Positions 32,959 to 40,864 of a DNA stretch of 64,000 nt are shown here, piece by piece (within the stretch, counting starts at the first letter, position 1; the number at the start of each line of letters is the position of its first letter). The DNA is from Methylobacterium sp. 2A (GTDB lineage Bacteria > Pseudomonadota > Alphaproteobacteria > Rhizobiales > Beijerinckiaceae): the NCBI RefSeq assembly GCF_009806555.1, contig NZ_VUOK01000019.1:62001-126000 (forward strand), written 5' to 3'. Below the pieces are notes generated by a model. The model worked only from the letters and a program-made list of their open reading frames with translations. It made no database searches and was not told the origin of the DNA. The position numbers and the translations under genes are program-made.

Positions 32959-35053
32959 GGCGATCGACGGCGCGGCCGCCGAGTACCTCGCCCTCGGCAT
33001 CGAGGCCTTCCACGACGGCCTGGTGGGCCTGCGCTCCGTCCTCGACATCCCCGAGGATCTCGACGTCGTCGAGTGGATCGAGCGGCACTTCTACCTCTCG
33101 GCCGAGACGACCGGGCAGACCCAGCTGGCCAAGCTGTTCGGCTACCAGCGCGGCATGGCCCGGGAGATGTGCAACCCCGAGGTCGAGGAGTGGTACGGGC
33201 CCAAGTCGACCCGCACCGGCGTGACCCAGATCGGCGCCATGGTCGCCGCCTACCAGGTCCGCCACAAGCACACCCAGTGCATGATGGTCCAGCCGACCGA
33301 GCAGAAGGCCCAGGAATTCGCCAACGATTACTGGACCCCGGCCTTCCGTGACTCGCCGATGCTGGCCGAGATCGTCCGGAAGCCGATCAAGGGCGAGCGG
33401 CTCGATACCTGGGACACCCGCCTCTACTCGAACGGCGGGATGATGCGCCTCGGATGGGCGATGTCCGACGGCACGTTCCGCGGCCGTACCGCCCAGATCC
33501 TGATGGGCGACGAGGTCGACGACGACGGTTGGATGCCCTCCGGCGAGAAGAGCCAGGGCGACAAGTTCAAGCTGTTCAAGGACCGCGGCAAGACCCGGCA
33601 CGGGTCCCGCCTGCTCCTGTGGTCGTCGCCGCTGCGCCTCCGGACCAGCCGGATCTGGCCGCAGTGGGAGCGCTCCGACAAGCAATACTATTTCGTGCCC
33701 TGCCCCCACGAGGGGTGCGGGCACATGCAGCGGCTCCAGTGGGGCAGCAAGGACACCCGCTACGGGGTGAAGCCGCACTACGACGACGAGGGGCGGTTCG
33801 TGGCCGCCTTCTACATGTGCGAGGCCTGCGAGCAGCTCATCGAGGACGATCGCAAGACCCGCGAGTGGATGGACGAGCACGGGGAGTGGCGTGCCACCGC
33901 CGTCGCCGCTCGCAAGGGCATCCGCGGCATGCACATCTCTGCCCTCTACAGCATGGCCCCGAACGTCTCGTGGTCGAAGCTCTGGGAGGAGTGGATGGAC
34001 GCCCAGGGCGACCCGGCCGCCCTGCAGCACTTCTACAACTCGAACCTCGGCCTGCCCTTCGACGACGTCTCGGCCGAGAAGGGGGCCGACCCCGGATCCT
34101 TCGCCGAGATGCGCCCCGAGCCGTACCGGGCCGAGCTCCCGGCGTGGGTGCGGGCCGTGACGTACGGCGCCGACGTGCAGCGCGGCAAGGACGATCCGGA
34201 CGCCAAGGACTACCTGCCGCCCCGCGTCGAGGTCCAGGTGATCGGCTGGGGGGCGCAGGAGGAGAGCGCCGTCATCGGGTACTTCGTCATCCCGGCGACC
34301 ACGCCGCTCGACCCCGCCTGCGCCGCGGCGCTCGATGCCCTCAAGGATCGCGTGTGGATCCGGGAGGACGGGCGGAAGATCAAGGCCGTCGCCGGGGCGA
34401 TGGACTGCTCCTGGATGATGGAGGAGGTCATCGGGTTCTGCCAGGCTGCGCACCGGGCCCGGTTCTGGACCCCGGTCCGCGGCGAGAACGAGTACGGGGT
34501 GCGGCTCGCCCCCTTCATCATCTCGAAGCCCGGCGTCCACGCCCAGACCGGCAGCCAGTTCACGAAGCTCGGCACCCGCACCGGCAAGAACCTCGTCATG
34601 CGGCGCCTGCAGAACGAGACCCCGGGGCCCGGCCACGTCCACTTCCCGAAGAGCCTCCAGGCGGCCATGCCCGACGGCTACGACTACTTCGAGGGCCTGT
34701 TCGCGGAGCGGAGCTACCACGACCGCAAGGGCGTCCTCGTCTGGGAGCGGATCTCCAAGGCGAACACCGGCGAGCCGTGGGACACGATGCTCTATGCCCT
34801 CGCCGCGCTACGGATCGCGTGCGGCCGCAACCCGGCCCTGAAGGCGGCCATGATCGACCAGCGGCCCCGCGCCGAGGAGGTCCGCTGGACCGGCGAGGAC
34901 CGCTCGGCCATGGCGCAGGCCGCCCTCGACAAGCTCGTGGGCAAGGGCACCGGGGCCCCGATCGCGGCCCCGCTCCCGCGCTCCGCCCCGAAGCCGGTGC
35001 GGCGGCAGCCGATGGCGCCGGTGCGCTCGACGTTCGGCGGCATTCGCCGCTGA
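32945..35053 (+). CDS. terminase large subunit, GpA family
   Basis: 702 residues (lambda gpA is 641). ATPase motifs: deviant Walker A KSTRTGVTQ (87-95) and Walker B LMGDEVDDDGW (about 181-191). Nuclease-like acidic segments include ADVQRGKDDPDAKDYLPPRVEVQVIGWG and AGAMDCSWMMEEV. Also the paired CPHEGCGHMQ and CEACEQL zinc-like clusters. Cuts and pumps concatemeric DNA into the procapsid together with the small subunit; lambda-type implies cos packaging. Confidence 0.92.
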   Translation: MKPREAIDGAAAEYLALGIEAFHDGLVGLRSVLDIPEDLDVVEWIERHFYLSAETTGQTQLAKLFGYQRGMAREMCNPEVEEWYGPKSTRTGVTQIGAMVAAYQVRHKHTQCMMVQPTEQKAQEFANDYWTPAFRDSPMLAEIVRKPIKGERLDTWDTRLYSNGGMMRLGWAMSDGTFRGRTAQILMGDEVDDDGWMPSGEKSQGDKFKLFKDRGKTRHGSRLLLWSSPLRLRTSRIWPQWERSDKQYYFVPCPHEGCGHMQRLQWGSKDTRYGVKPHYDDEGRFVAAFYMCEACEQLIEDDRKTREWMDEHGEWRATAVAARKGIRGMHISALYSMAPNVSWSKLWEEWMDAQGDPAALQHFYNSNLGLPFDDVSAEKGADPGSFAEMRPEPYRAELPAWVRAVTYGADVQRGKDDPDAKDYLPPRVEVQVIGWGAQEESAVIGYFVIPATTPLDPACAAALDALKDRVWIREDGRKIKAVAGAMDCSWMMEEVIGFCQAAHRARFWTPVRGENEYGVRLAPFIISKPGVHAQTGSQFTKLGTRTGKNLVMRRLQNETPGPGHVHFPKSLQAAMPDGYDYFEGLFAERSYHDRKGVLVWERISKANTGEPWDTMLYALAALRIACGRNPALKAAMIDQRPRAEEVRWTGEDRSAMAQAALDKLVGKGTGAPIAAPLPRSAPKPVRRQPMAPVRSTFGGIRR

Positions 35054-35060
35054 TCGGCGT

Positions 35061-35082
35061 TTCGCTCGTATCTTTTACACGC
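35061..35082 (+). promoter_or_regulatory. late motif copy 2
   Basis: Same 22-base element (TTCGCTCGTATCTTTTAC + ACGC) 37 bases before the next start, right after the terminase stop. Confidence 0.6.
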
Positions 35083-35098
35083 GGGCCGGGGGGACCGT

Positions 35099-35117
35099 GG
35101 GGGCCTTAGGAGCCCCC
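35099..35117 (+). promoter_or_regulatory. hairpin presenting the ribosome site in its loop
   Basis: GGGGGC (35099-35104) pairs with GCCCCC (35112-35117), leaving CTTAGGA as a 7-base loop that contains the AGGA(G) ribosome site for the GTG at 35120. This could gate translation of the small connector gene. Confidence 0.4.
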
Positions 35118-35119
35118 GC

Positions 35120-35413
35120 GTGACGCTACCCATCGGCTACACCCGCGGCGAGAAGCGCGTCCAGTTCCTCCGCGAGGCCATCGAGGCCATCGAGGACGGG
35201 CTCGCGACGGCCGCGGGGCGGATCAGCTACCCGAACGCCGGCGAGATGGACACGCTCAGCCGGGCGGACGCCATCGCGCGCCTGCGGCTGCTCTACGCGA
35301 CGTACGCCCAGGTCACGAACGATCCCGTCCTGGCGCGTGAGGCCAGCACCGGGGCCACCCTGATCAGGGTGATCTCCGGGCGCGGCTACCGTGGCGGCGG
35401 GGGCATCTACTGA
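35120..35413 (+). CDS. gpW-like head-tail connector
   Basis: 97 residues from GTG 35120. Helical N-terminus (KRVQFLREAIEAIEDGLATAAGRISYPNAGEMDTLSRADAIARLRLLYATY) has the pattern of lambda gpW, which sits on the portal. Lies between terminase and portal, the usual gpW position. Overlaps the portal start by one base. Confidence 0.6.
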   Translation: MTLPIGYTRGEKRVQFLREAIEAIEDGLATAAGRISYPNAGEMDTLSRADAIARLRLLYATYAQVTNDPVLAREASTGATLIRVISGRGYRGGGGIY

Positions 35414-37203
35414 TGGCCACCTCCCGCCAGCACCGCGTCGCCAAGGCTACAGGCATCGCCCCGCCGCCCCCGGCCCCGCGGGCCCCGTCCGAGGCCCAGC
35501 CCAAGCCCTCGATCTTCAAGACCGCGGCGCGCAAGCTCGCCCGCCTCGTCGGACCGGTGGCCCGCTCCGAGTTCTACTGGCAGTCGCAGGCAATCAACCA
35601 ACCCTTCGAGGCGCTGGACCCGCAGCAGAAGCTGCCCAGGCCGCCGAACGTCGGTCCGAACCAGACCATCCAGTCCGCGCCGATCTTCCTCGGCATGGCC
35701 CGGAAGCTGTACCGCGACGACGCCAAGGTCCGGAAAGGCCTGCGCTCGATCGCCGGCAAGGTCGTCGGCAAGGGCCCCCTGCCGTGCCCGCGCTTCCCCG
35801 AGCTGCAGGAGATCATCCGCGCGTGGCTGCCGCAGGCCGACGCGCGGGGCCGGGATTCGTGGGCTGGCCTGCTCAAGCGGATCTACCTCACCGAGCGCGT
35901 CGACGGCGAGCTCGTCATCCGCCTGCGCCGCCGGTTCATGTCCGACGGCCTGGTGCTGCCCCTGCAGCTGCAGCTCCTGGAGACCGACCACCTCCCGGTG
36001 ACGTGGACGTGGCCGATCGGCGCCAAGGGCCCGAACCGGATCGTCCAGGCCATCGAGCTCGACGCCCTCGACCGGCCGGCCGCCTACTGGCTCTACCGCA
36101 TCCACCCGCATGACTGGGTGATGCAGGCGACCGATCCGCAGAACGCCTCGCAGGCCATGATCCCGGAGCGGATCCCGGCGAGCGAGATCCTGCACTTCGC
36201 CAACCCGCTGCGCGCGTCCTCGCTGCGCGCCGACTCGACCATCATCCCGATGCTGGTCACGGCGCACAACCTCAACAGCTGGGACCAGGCCGAGCAGGCC
36301 CGCAAGCTCGTGGGGGCCCTGTTCGCCGGCTACATCAAGCGCCTGCCGGGCGAACAGGGCGGCAACGTCATCGGCGAGGAGGAGGATCCGGACGCCGTCG
36401 ACCGGGCGATCAAGCAGCTCGTCCTGGAGCCGGGCATCCTCGCCGAGCTCCCCGCCGGCATGGACATCGAGTGGTCCAACCCGCCGGACACGGGCCAGTC
36501 CTTCGAGCCCTACACCCGCTGGAAGCACATGTATTTGGCGTCGTGCTGCGACGTCTCGTACGAGGATTTCACCGGCGACTGGCGCGGCGCGAACGATCGC
36601 ACGTGGCGCGCCTCCGAGGTCCAGACCCGGACATTCGTCGACGGCGAGCGCGATCGGATCGAGCGCCAGGTCCTGCAGCCGCTCTACCGGGCGCTGGTCA
36701 AGCTCGCGATCGAGATGGGCCTGTGGGCCCCGCCCCCGGGCACGCCCCCGCACCACATCTTCGATTGCCGCTGGACCTGGCCGGGCAGCAAGAACCCGAA
36801 CGAGTACCAGGAGTGGAACGCGTTCGCCCTCGCGGTCCAGAACGGTTTCATGTCGCGCGACGAGGCCATCGAGGCCACCGGCGGCGACCCCGTGGAGGTC
36901 GATCGGCGCAACGCCGAGGGGCTCACCCGGGCGAAGAAGTTCGGGCTCAACTACGCCACCTACCTGCCCCCTGCCGGGGCCCCGGCCGCCGGCATGGGCC
37001 ACAACGGCGGCCCCGCCCTCGACGACGACGAGGAGACCGGGCCCGGCGGCGCCACGGGGCAGGCCGCGCCCGCGACGAATCCGTTCCAGACGATGATCGA
37101 GCAGCTCGTCGAGAAGGCCCTGATGGACCGGCTCGCGCCGCTCGTCGCCAACGCCGGCGGCGATCAGCAGGTCCCGGCCGACGCCGACGGGGCCTCGGAA
37201 TGA
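35413..37203 (+). CDS. portal protein, lambda gpB type
   Basis: 596 residues (gpB is 533). Contains FFLGMARKLYRDDAKVRKGLRSI-type opening after an Arg/Pro-rich N-terminus, LVIRLRRRF, LLETDHLPV and the long stem-helix region with QAEQARKLVGALFAGYIKRLPGEQGG. The C-terminus has a Pro/Gly-rich tail. Forms the dodecameric ring at the capsid vertex through which DNA enters. Confidence 0.9.
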   Translation: MATSRQHRVAKATGIAPPPPAPRAPSEAQPKPSIFKTAARKLARLVGPVARSEFYWQSQAINQPFEALDPQQKLPRPPNVGPNQTIQSAPIFLGMARKLYRDDAKVRKGLRSIAGKVVGKGPLPCPRFPELQEIIRAWLPQADARGRDSWAGLLKRIYLTERVDGELVIRLRRRFMSDGLVLPLQLQLLETDHLPVTWTWPIGAKGPNRIVQAIELDALDRPAAYWLYRIHPHDWVMQATDPQNASQAMIPERIPASEILHFANPLRASSLRADSTIIPMLVTAHNLNSWDQAEQARKLVGALFAGYIKRLPGEQGGNVIGEEEDPDAVDRAIKQLVLEPGILAELPAGMDIEWSNPPDTGQSFEPYTRWKHMYLASCCDVSYEDFTGDWRGANDRTWRASEVQTRTFVDGERDRIERQVLQPLYRALVKLAIEMGLWAPPPGTPPHHIFDCRWTWPGSKNPNEYQEWNAFALAVQNGFMSRDEAIEATGGDPVEVDRRNAEGLTRAKKFGLNYATYLPPAGAPAAGMGHNGGPALDDDEETGPGGATGQAAPATNPFQTMIEQLVEKALMDRLAPLVANAGGDQQVPADADGASE

Positions 37204-37222
37204 CGTCCCCGATCCCCTGCGT

Positions 37223-37244
37223 TTCGCTCGTATCTTTTACACGC
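37223..37244 (+). promoter_or_regulatory. late motif copy 3
   Basis: Same 22-base element, 36 bases before GTG 37281. The flank GCTCGGGATCCTCGCT is shared with copy 4 as well. Confidence 0.6.
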
Positions 37245-37280
37245 GCCGCTCGGGATCCTCGCTTTCACGGAGATCCCCTC

Positions 37281-38516
37281 GTGCGTCTGACCCGCTCCCG
37301 TCTCGTAATCGCCCGCCCCCAGGCCCGCGTCGGCTCCGCCGGTGACGTGCGCAGGTTCTGGACGGTTCGTGCCTTCGCGCCGATCACCGGGCAGCCCACC
37401 CGCGCCGAGATCGACATCTACGGCGTCATCGGTGAGGACACGGACGAGTGGACCGGCGAGCAGGTCGGGGTCTCCGCCCAGGCCTTCCTCGACGAGGTCC
37501 GCGCGATCGGACCGGTCGACGAGCTCCAGCTCAATATCAATTCCCCCGGCGGGGACGCCTTCGACGGCAGCGCCATCTACGGCGTGCTCTCGCAGCTCCC
37601 CTGCCGCAAGGTGGCGGTCATCCAGGGCCTCTGCGCCTCGGCCGCCACCGTCATCGCCTCGGCGTGCGACGAGGTCCGGATGAGCGCCAACGCGCTCTAC
37701 ATGATCCACGACCCGTCGACGATCGTGGCCGGCAACGCCGCCGACCTGGCGCAGGCCACGGCCATGCTCGGCCAGCTGAAGGCCGCGATGGTCGCGGCCT
37801 ACTCGGCCAAGAACCAGGCCATGGACGACGAGGCCATCGAGGCCGCGATGTCGGCCACGACCTGGTACACCGCCGAGGAGGCCAAGGCCGCCGGCTGGGT
37901 CGACTCCGTCCTGGAGCCGGTCGCCGCCACCGCCTTCTCCGGCCTCGACCTGGCGCGGTTCCGCGGCAAGGTGCCCGAGGCCCTCGCCCAGGCCGTCGCC
38001 GAGGCCCCGGCCCCGGAGGCCGAGCCGGCCGCCGTCGAGACGCCCGCCCCCGTCACGCCCGAGCAGGTCGCCGCCACCGTGGCCACCTCGGTCGCAGAGG
38101 CCTTCGCCGGCTTCCGCTCCGAGTTCGTGACGCTGCTCGAAGGCCTGAAGGCCTCCCTGCCGGCCGCCGCCGCGAAGGCCGAGGTCACGCCCACGGCCGC
38201 CGTCGTCGAGCCGCCCTCCACCGCCACCCCCGAGCAGGTCGACGCCGCCTCCCGCGAGGCGCTGCGCGCCATCGCCGAGGAGAACGGCTTGGTCTCCGTC
38301 TTCGACAGCTGGGTTCGCGCCGGTTCGACGACCGCGCAGATCCGGGCGGTCATCAACAACCGGGTCGCGGCCAAGGCCGTGAACGTCTCCTCCGTCCCTG
38401 AGCAGCAGCCCCAGCGCGAGGTCCCGGCCCCTAAGGCCGAGCTGACCCCGAAGGTGGTCGGCAGCTGGTTCGACACCCTCAACGCCGCGACCGCCAAGGC
38501 GGCATCGGGAGCCTGA
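37281..38516 (+). CDS. head maturation protease (ClpP type) with scaffold domain
   Basis: 411 residues from GTG 37281 (GGAG ribosome site). ClpP/S14 active site: NSPGG oxyanion loop (Asn87), nucleophile Ser120 in CASAATVIAS, His about 143 in MIHDPST. The C-terminal ~180 residues are Ala/Pro/Glu-rich with coiled-coil helices, the usual built-in scaffold as in lambda gpC/Nu3. Assembles the procapsid and processes head proteins. Followed one base later by the decoration gene. Confidence 0.88.
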   Translation: MRLTRSRLVIARPQARVGSAGDVRRFWTVRAFAPITGQPTRAEIDIYGVIGEDTDEWTGEQVGVSAQAFLDEVRAIGPVDELQLNINSPGGDAFDGSAIYGVLSQLPCRKVAVIQGLCASAATVIASACDEVRMSANALYMIHDPSTIVAGNAADLAQATAMLGQLKAAMVAAYSAKNQAMDDEAIEAAMSATTWYTAEEAKAAGWVDSVLEPVAATAFSGLDLARFRGKVPEALAQAVAEAPAPEAEPAAVETPAPVTPEQVAATVATSVAEAFAGFRSEFVTLLEGLKASLPAAAAKAEVTPTAAVVEPPSTATPEQVDAASREALRAIAEENGLVSVFDSWVRAGSTTAQIRAVINNRVAAKAVNVSSVPEQQPQREVPAPKAELTPKVVGSWFDTLNAATAKAASGA

Positions 38517-38517
38517 C

Positions 38518-39126
38518 ATGACGACCTACACCCGTCGCCGCCGCGAAGGCGTCCACCTCATCTCCGAGGCGCCGTTCACCTACTCCCGCGAGAGCGGCCT
38601 GGTCGATCCGGCCGCGGTCGCCCTGATGCGGCCCGGCAAGCTCGTCCAGAAGGGCCCCAACGGCCTGGTGGTCTACGACGGCACGGCGCTCGCCGGCGTC
38701 TGCTACGGCTACCCCGACGGCATCGGCGGCATCGCCTACACGGCTCGCAACACCGAGCTCAAGGGCGGCTACCTGGACTTCCGCCAGCCCGGCCCGACCA
38801 CGGTCACCGGCGCGGCCGGCGCCGCGATCGCCACCGCCGGCAACCTGTCGATCGACGGCACGGTCATCGCGATCTCCGCGAACGAGACCCTGGCCGCCGT
38901 GGCCGCGGCCATCGACGCCGCGGTGCCCTCGATCACCGCCACGGTCGTCAACGGCAACGCCCTTCAGCTCGTGTCCTCGGTCGGCGGGGACATCGTCATC
39001 GCCGGCGACGCCGCGGTGCTGAACGAGCTCGGCCTCACGGCCGGGACGACCCACGGCGACACCGTCGAATCCCTCCGCGCGGCCGACGTCGCCGCCCTGG
39101 CCGCACAGGGCCAGATCGTCCGCTGA
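38518..39126 (+). CDS. head decoration protein (gpD type) with hook-IN-like extension
   Basis: 202 residues against 110 for gpD. The N-terminal ~100 residues follow the gpD fold (FTYSRESGLVDPAAVALMRPGKLVQKGPNGLV...GIAYTARNTELKGGYLD). Residues ~105-185 (NLSIDGTVIAISANETLAAVAAAIDAAVPSI...LQLVSSVGGDIVIAGDAAVLNELGLTAG) match the flagellin hook-IN motif, likely displayed on the capsid surface. The same module occurs in the fibre 40864-43116. Confidence 0.85.
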   Translation: MTTYTRRRREGVHLISEAPFTYSRESGLVDPAAVALMRPGKLVQKGPNGLVVYDGTALAGVCYGYPDGIGGIAYTARNTELKGGYLDFRQPGPTTVTGAAGAAIATAGNLSIDGTVIAISANETLAAVAAAIDAAVPSITATVVNGNALQLVSSVGGDIVIAGDAAVLNELGLTAGTTHGDTVESLRAADVAALAAQGQIVR

Positions 39127-39181
39127 TCCCCGAAACCCCGCCGTCGGCCCCCGCCGAGCAGAGCCGCTAGGAACCGCCCCG

Positions 39182-40363
39182 ATGCCCATCATCAACCCGG
39201 AGACGGGGACCGCCCATGACTACGCGACCCTGACGGACGCGTTCCGTCGGCTCCCCTACGTGCCGCAGCAGATCAACGCGCTGCCGTGGAACGCCCAGGG
39301 CGTCGCCACCCGCACGCTGCTCGTCGACACCCGCACCGAGACCTTCGACCTCGTCGACCCGCGCGCCTGGAACTCGGGTATGTCGCAGGTCGATCTCGGC
39401 GACGCCGAGGACGATCAGTCGGTGCCGCTCAAGGTGCTGCACTACCCGCACGGCTTCACCGTGCGCGCCTCCGAGGTCTCCGAGCAGCGCGCCTTCGGGT
39501 CGGAGTCCGAGATCGAGACCACCGCCGACCGTCTCGCCCGCGAGATGGCCACCTGGCAGACCTCGATCGACTTCACCTGGGAATTCACCCGGATCGGCGC
39601 CGCGCTGTTCGGCGTGATCCTCGGTCGATACGGCAAGGTCTACGTCGACCTGCGCAAGACCTTCAAGCGCCAGCCCCTGCGCCTCAAGTTCAACTTCGGC
39701 TCCGGCGAGAACTTCTTTGAGTTCCTGAACGGCGCCAAGTACCTCGCCCGTCAGCGCCTCGGCGGCAGCTACAACGTCGCCGGCTTCCAGCTGCTCGGCG
39801 ATTACGCGATGAACCAGAAGGTGATCTACGACCCGTCGGTCCAGAACACCTACGCCGGGTTCCAGGAGCGCCAGTTCATGCGCGCCGACAACTCGAAGGG
39901 CTTCACGATCTGCGACGAGGTCGAGGTCAAGCTCTACCGCAACCAGTTCATCCCGCGCACCAACCAGCTGGCCTTCCCGACCACGGTCCTGGCGCTGATC
40001 CCCAACGCCCCGAACCTGTTCCAGTCGCGCTTCGCCCCGGCCCAGGTCATGGGCGGCGTCAACACCGCGGGCGCGCCGGTCTACCTGTTCCCGAAGGACC
40101 TCGACTTCAACGAGGGCGTCCAGGTCAAGGGCCAGACCAACATCATCAGCTGGAACCAGCGCCTGGAAGGCATCGTGCTGATCGAGCACGGCCCGACCAC
40201 GGACCTGGCGGCCCTCGGCTTCTACGGCGAGTCCGCCTCCTCGCCGTTCGACACCCTCGACGACCTCACCGACGCCGACCTCGGCCTCGCCCCCGGCACG
40301 AACATCATGCCGCGCGGCCTGACCGAGGCCCTGTCGGACGAGCAAGCCGACGAAGTCGCCTGA
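39182..40363 (+). CDS. major capsid protein, gpE type
   Basis: 393 residues (lambda gpE 341). Contains the gpE-family run TRTETFDLVDPRAWNSGM, FVKVPLKVLHYPHGFTV-like strand, EFTRIGAALFGVILGRYGKVYVDL and YLFPKDLDFNEGVQVKGQTN. Has the HK97 fold by family. The main structural unit of the head. Confidence 0.9.
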   Translation: MPIINPETGTAHDYATLTDAFRRLPYVPQQINALPWNAQGVATRTLLVDTRTETFDLVDPRAWNSGMSQVDLGDAEDDQSVPLKVLHYPHGFTVRASEVSEQRAFGSESEIETTADRLAREMATWQTSIDFTWEFTRIGAALFGVILGRYGKVYVDLRKTFKRQPLRLKFNFGSGENFFEFLNGAKYLARQRLGGSYNVAGFQLLGDYAMNQKVIYDPSVQNTYAGFQERQFMRADNSKGFTICDEVEVKLYRNQFIPRTNQLAFPTTVLALIPNAPNLFQSRFAPAQVMGGVNTAGAPVYLFPKDLDFNEGVQVKGQTNIISWNQRLEGIVLIEHGPTTDLAALGFYGESASSPFDTLDDLTDADLGLAPGTNIMPRGLTEALSDEQADEVA

Positions 40364-40417
40364 TCCCGCCACCCGCGGTTTCGCGGGCGGCGCCCCCTCC
40401 GACCGCCCGCGAACAGG

Positions 40418-40445
40418 GGCCCGGGGTCCACCAGGGTCCCGGGCC
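40418..40445 (+). terminator. hairpin after the capsid gene
   Basis: GGCCCGGG (40418-40425) and CCCGGGCC (40438-40445) followed by TTCTTCATCTTT. A partial terminator after the capsid gene would lower downstream transcription relative to capsid. Confidence 0.5.
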
Positions 40446-40471
40446 TTCTTCATCTTTGAGCGTGAGCCGTC

Positions 40472-40864
40472 ATGCCCCAGCAGCAGCCCCCGAAGCGCCC
40501 CCTCCAGGTCACGGACGCCCGCGGGCAGGTCGTGACCTCCTTCGCCGAGGGGCCGGCCGTGCGCTTCCCCGTCCCGGATGACGGCAAGTTCCACCGCGTC
40601 CCGAACGGGTCCCTCGCGGTGCGCCTGCACATCTTCGGGGCCCGGAAGGGCGTGATCTACGTGACCTCGAAGAGCGGCGCCGTCGCCGAGGGCGATCCGG
40701 TCGCCACCTGGCTGCAGAACGCCATGCCGCTCGCCGCAGGGGCCCCCTACACGCTGACGTTCTCGGATCCGACCGACGTGTTCGTCGCGGCGGATCCGGA
40801 TTCGAATCCCGGTTCCGCCGCGCCGATCGTCGGCGTCGTCCAGGCCTCGATGGCGGTGCTCTGA
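40472..40864 (+). CDS. virion-associated protein of unknown function
   Basis: 130 residues, mostly beta with a proline-rich N-terminus (MPQQQPPKRPLQVTDARGQVVTSFAEGPAVRFPVPDDGKFHRV). Coupled to the fibre gene (TGATG). Probably a structural adapter for the fibre. Confidence 0.65.
   Translation: MPQQQPPKRPLQVTDARGQVVTSFAEGPAVRFPVPDDGKFHRVPNGSLAVRLHIFGARKGVIYVTSKSGAVAEGDPVATWLQNAMPLAAGAPYTLTFSDPTDVFVAADPDSNPGSAAPIVGVVQASMAVL

Noticed and set aside
35055..35082. Late motif read as a normal sigma-70 -10 box
   Set aside because: TATCTT could be a -10, but no conserved -35 lies 16-18 bases upstream in the four copies; the upstream sequences differ.
40384..40410. GCGGGCGG/CCGCCCGC hairpin as a second terminator after the capsid gene
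   Set aside because: No T run; the hairpin at 40418-40445 is the better candidate.
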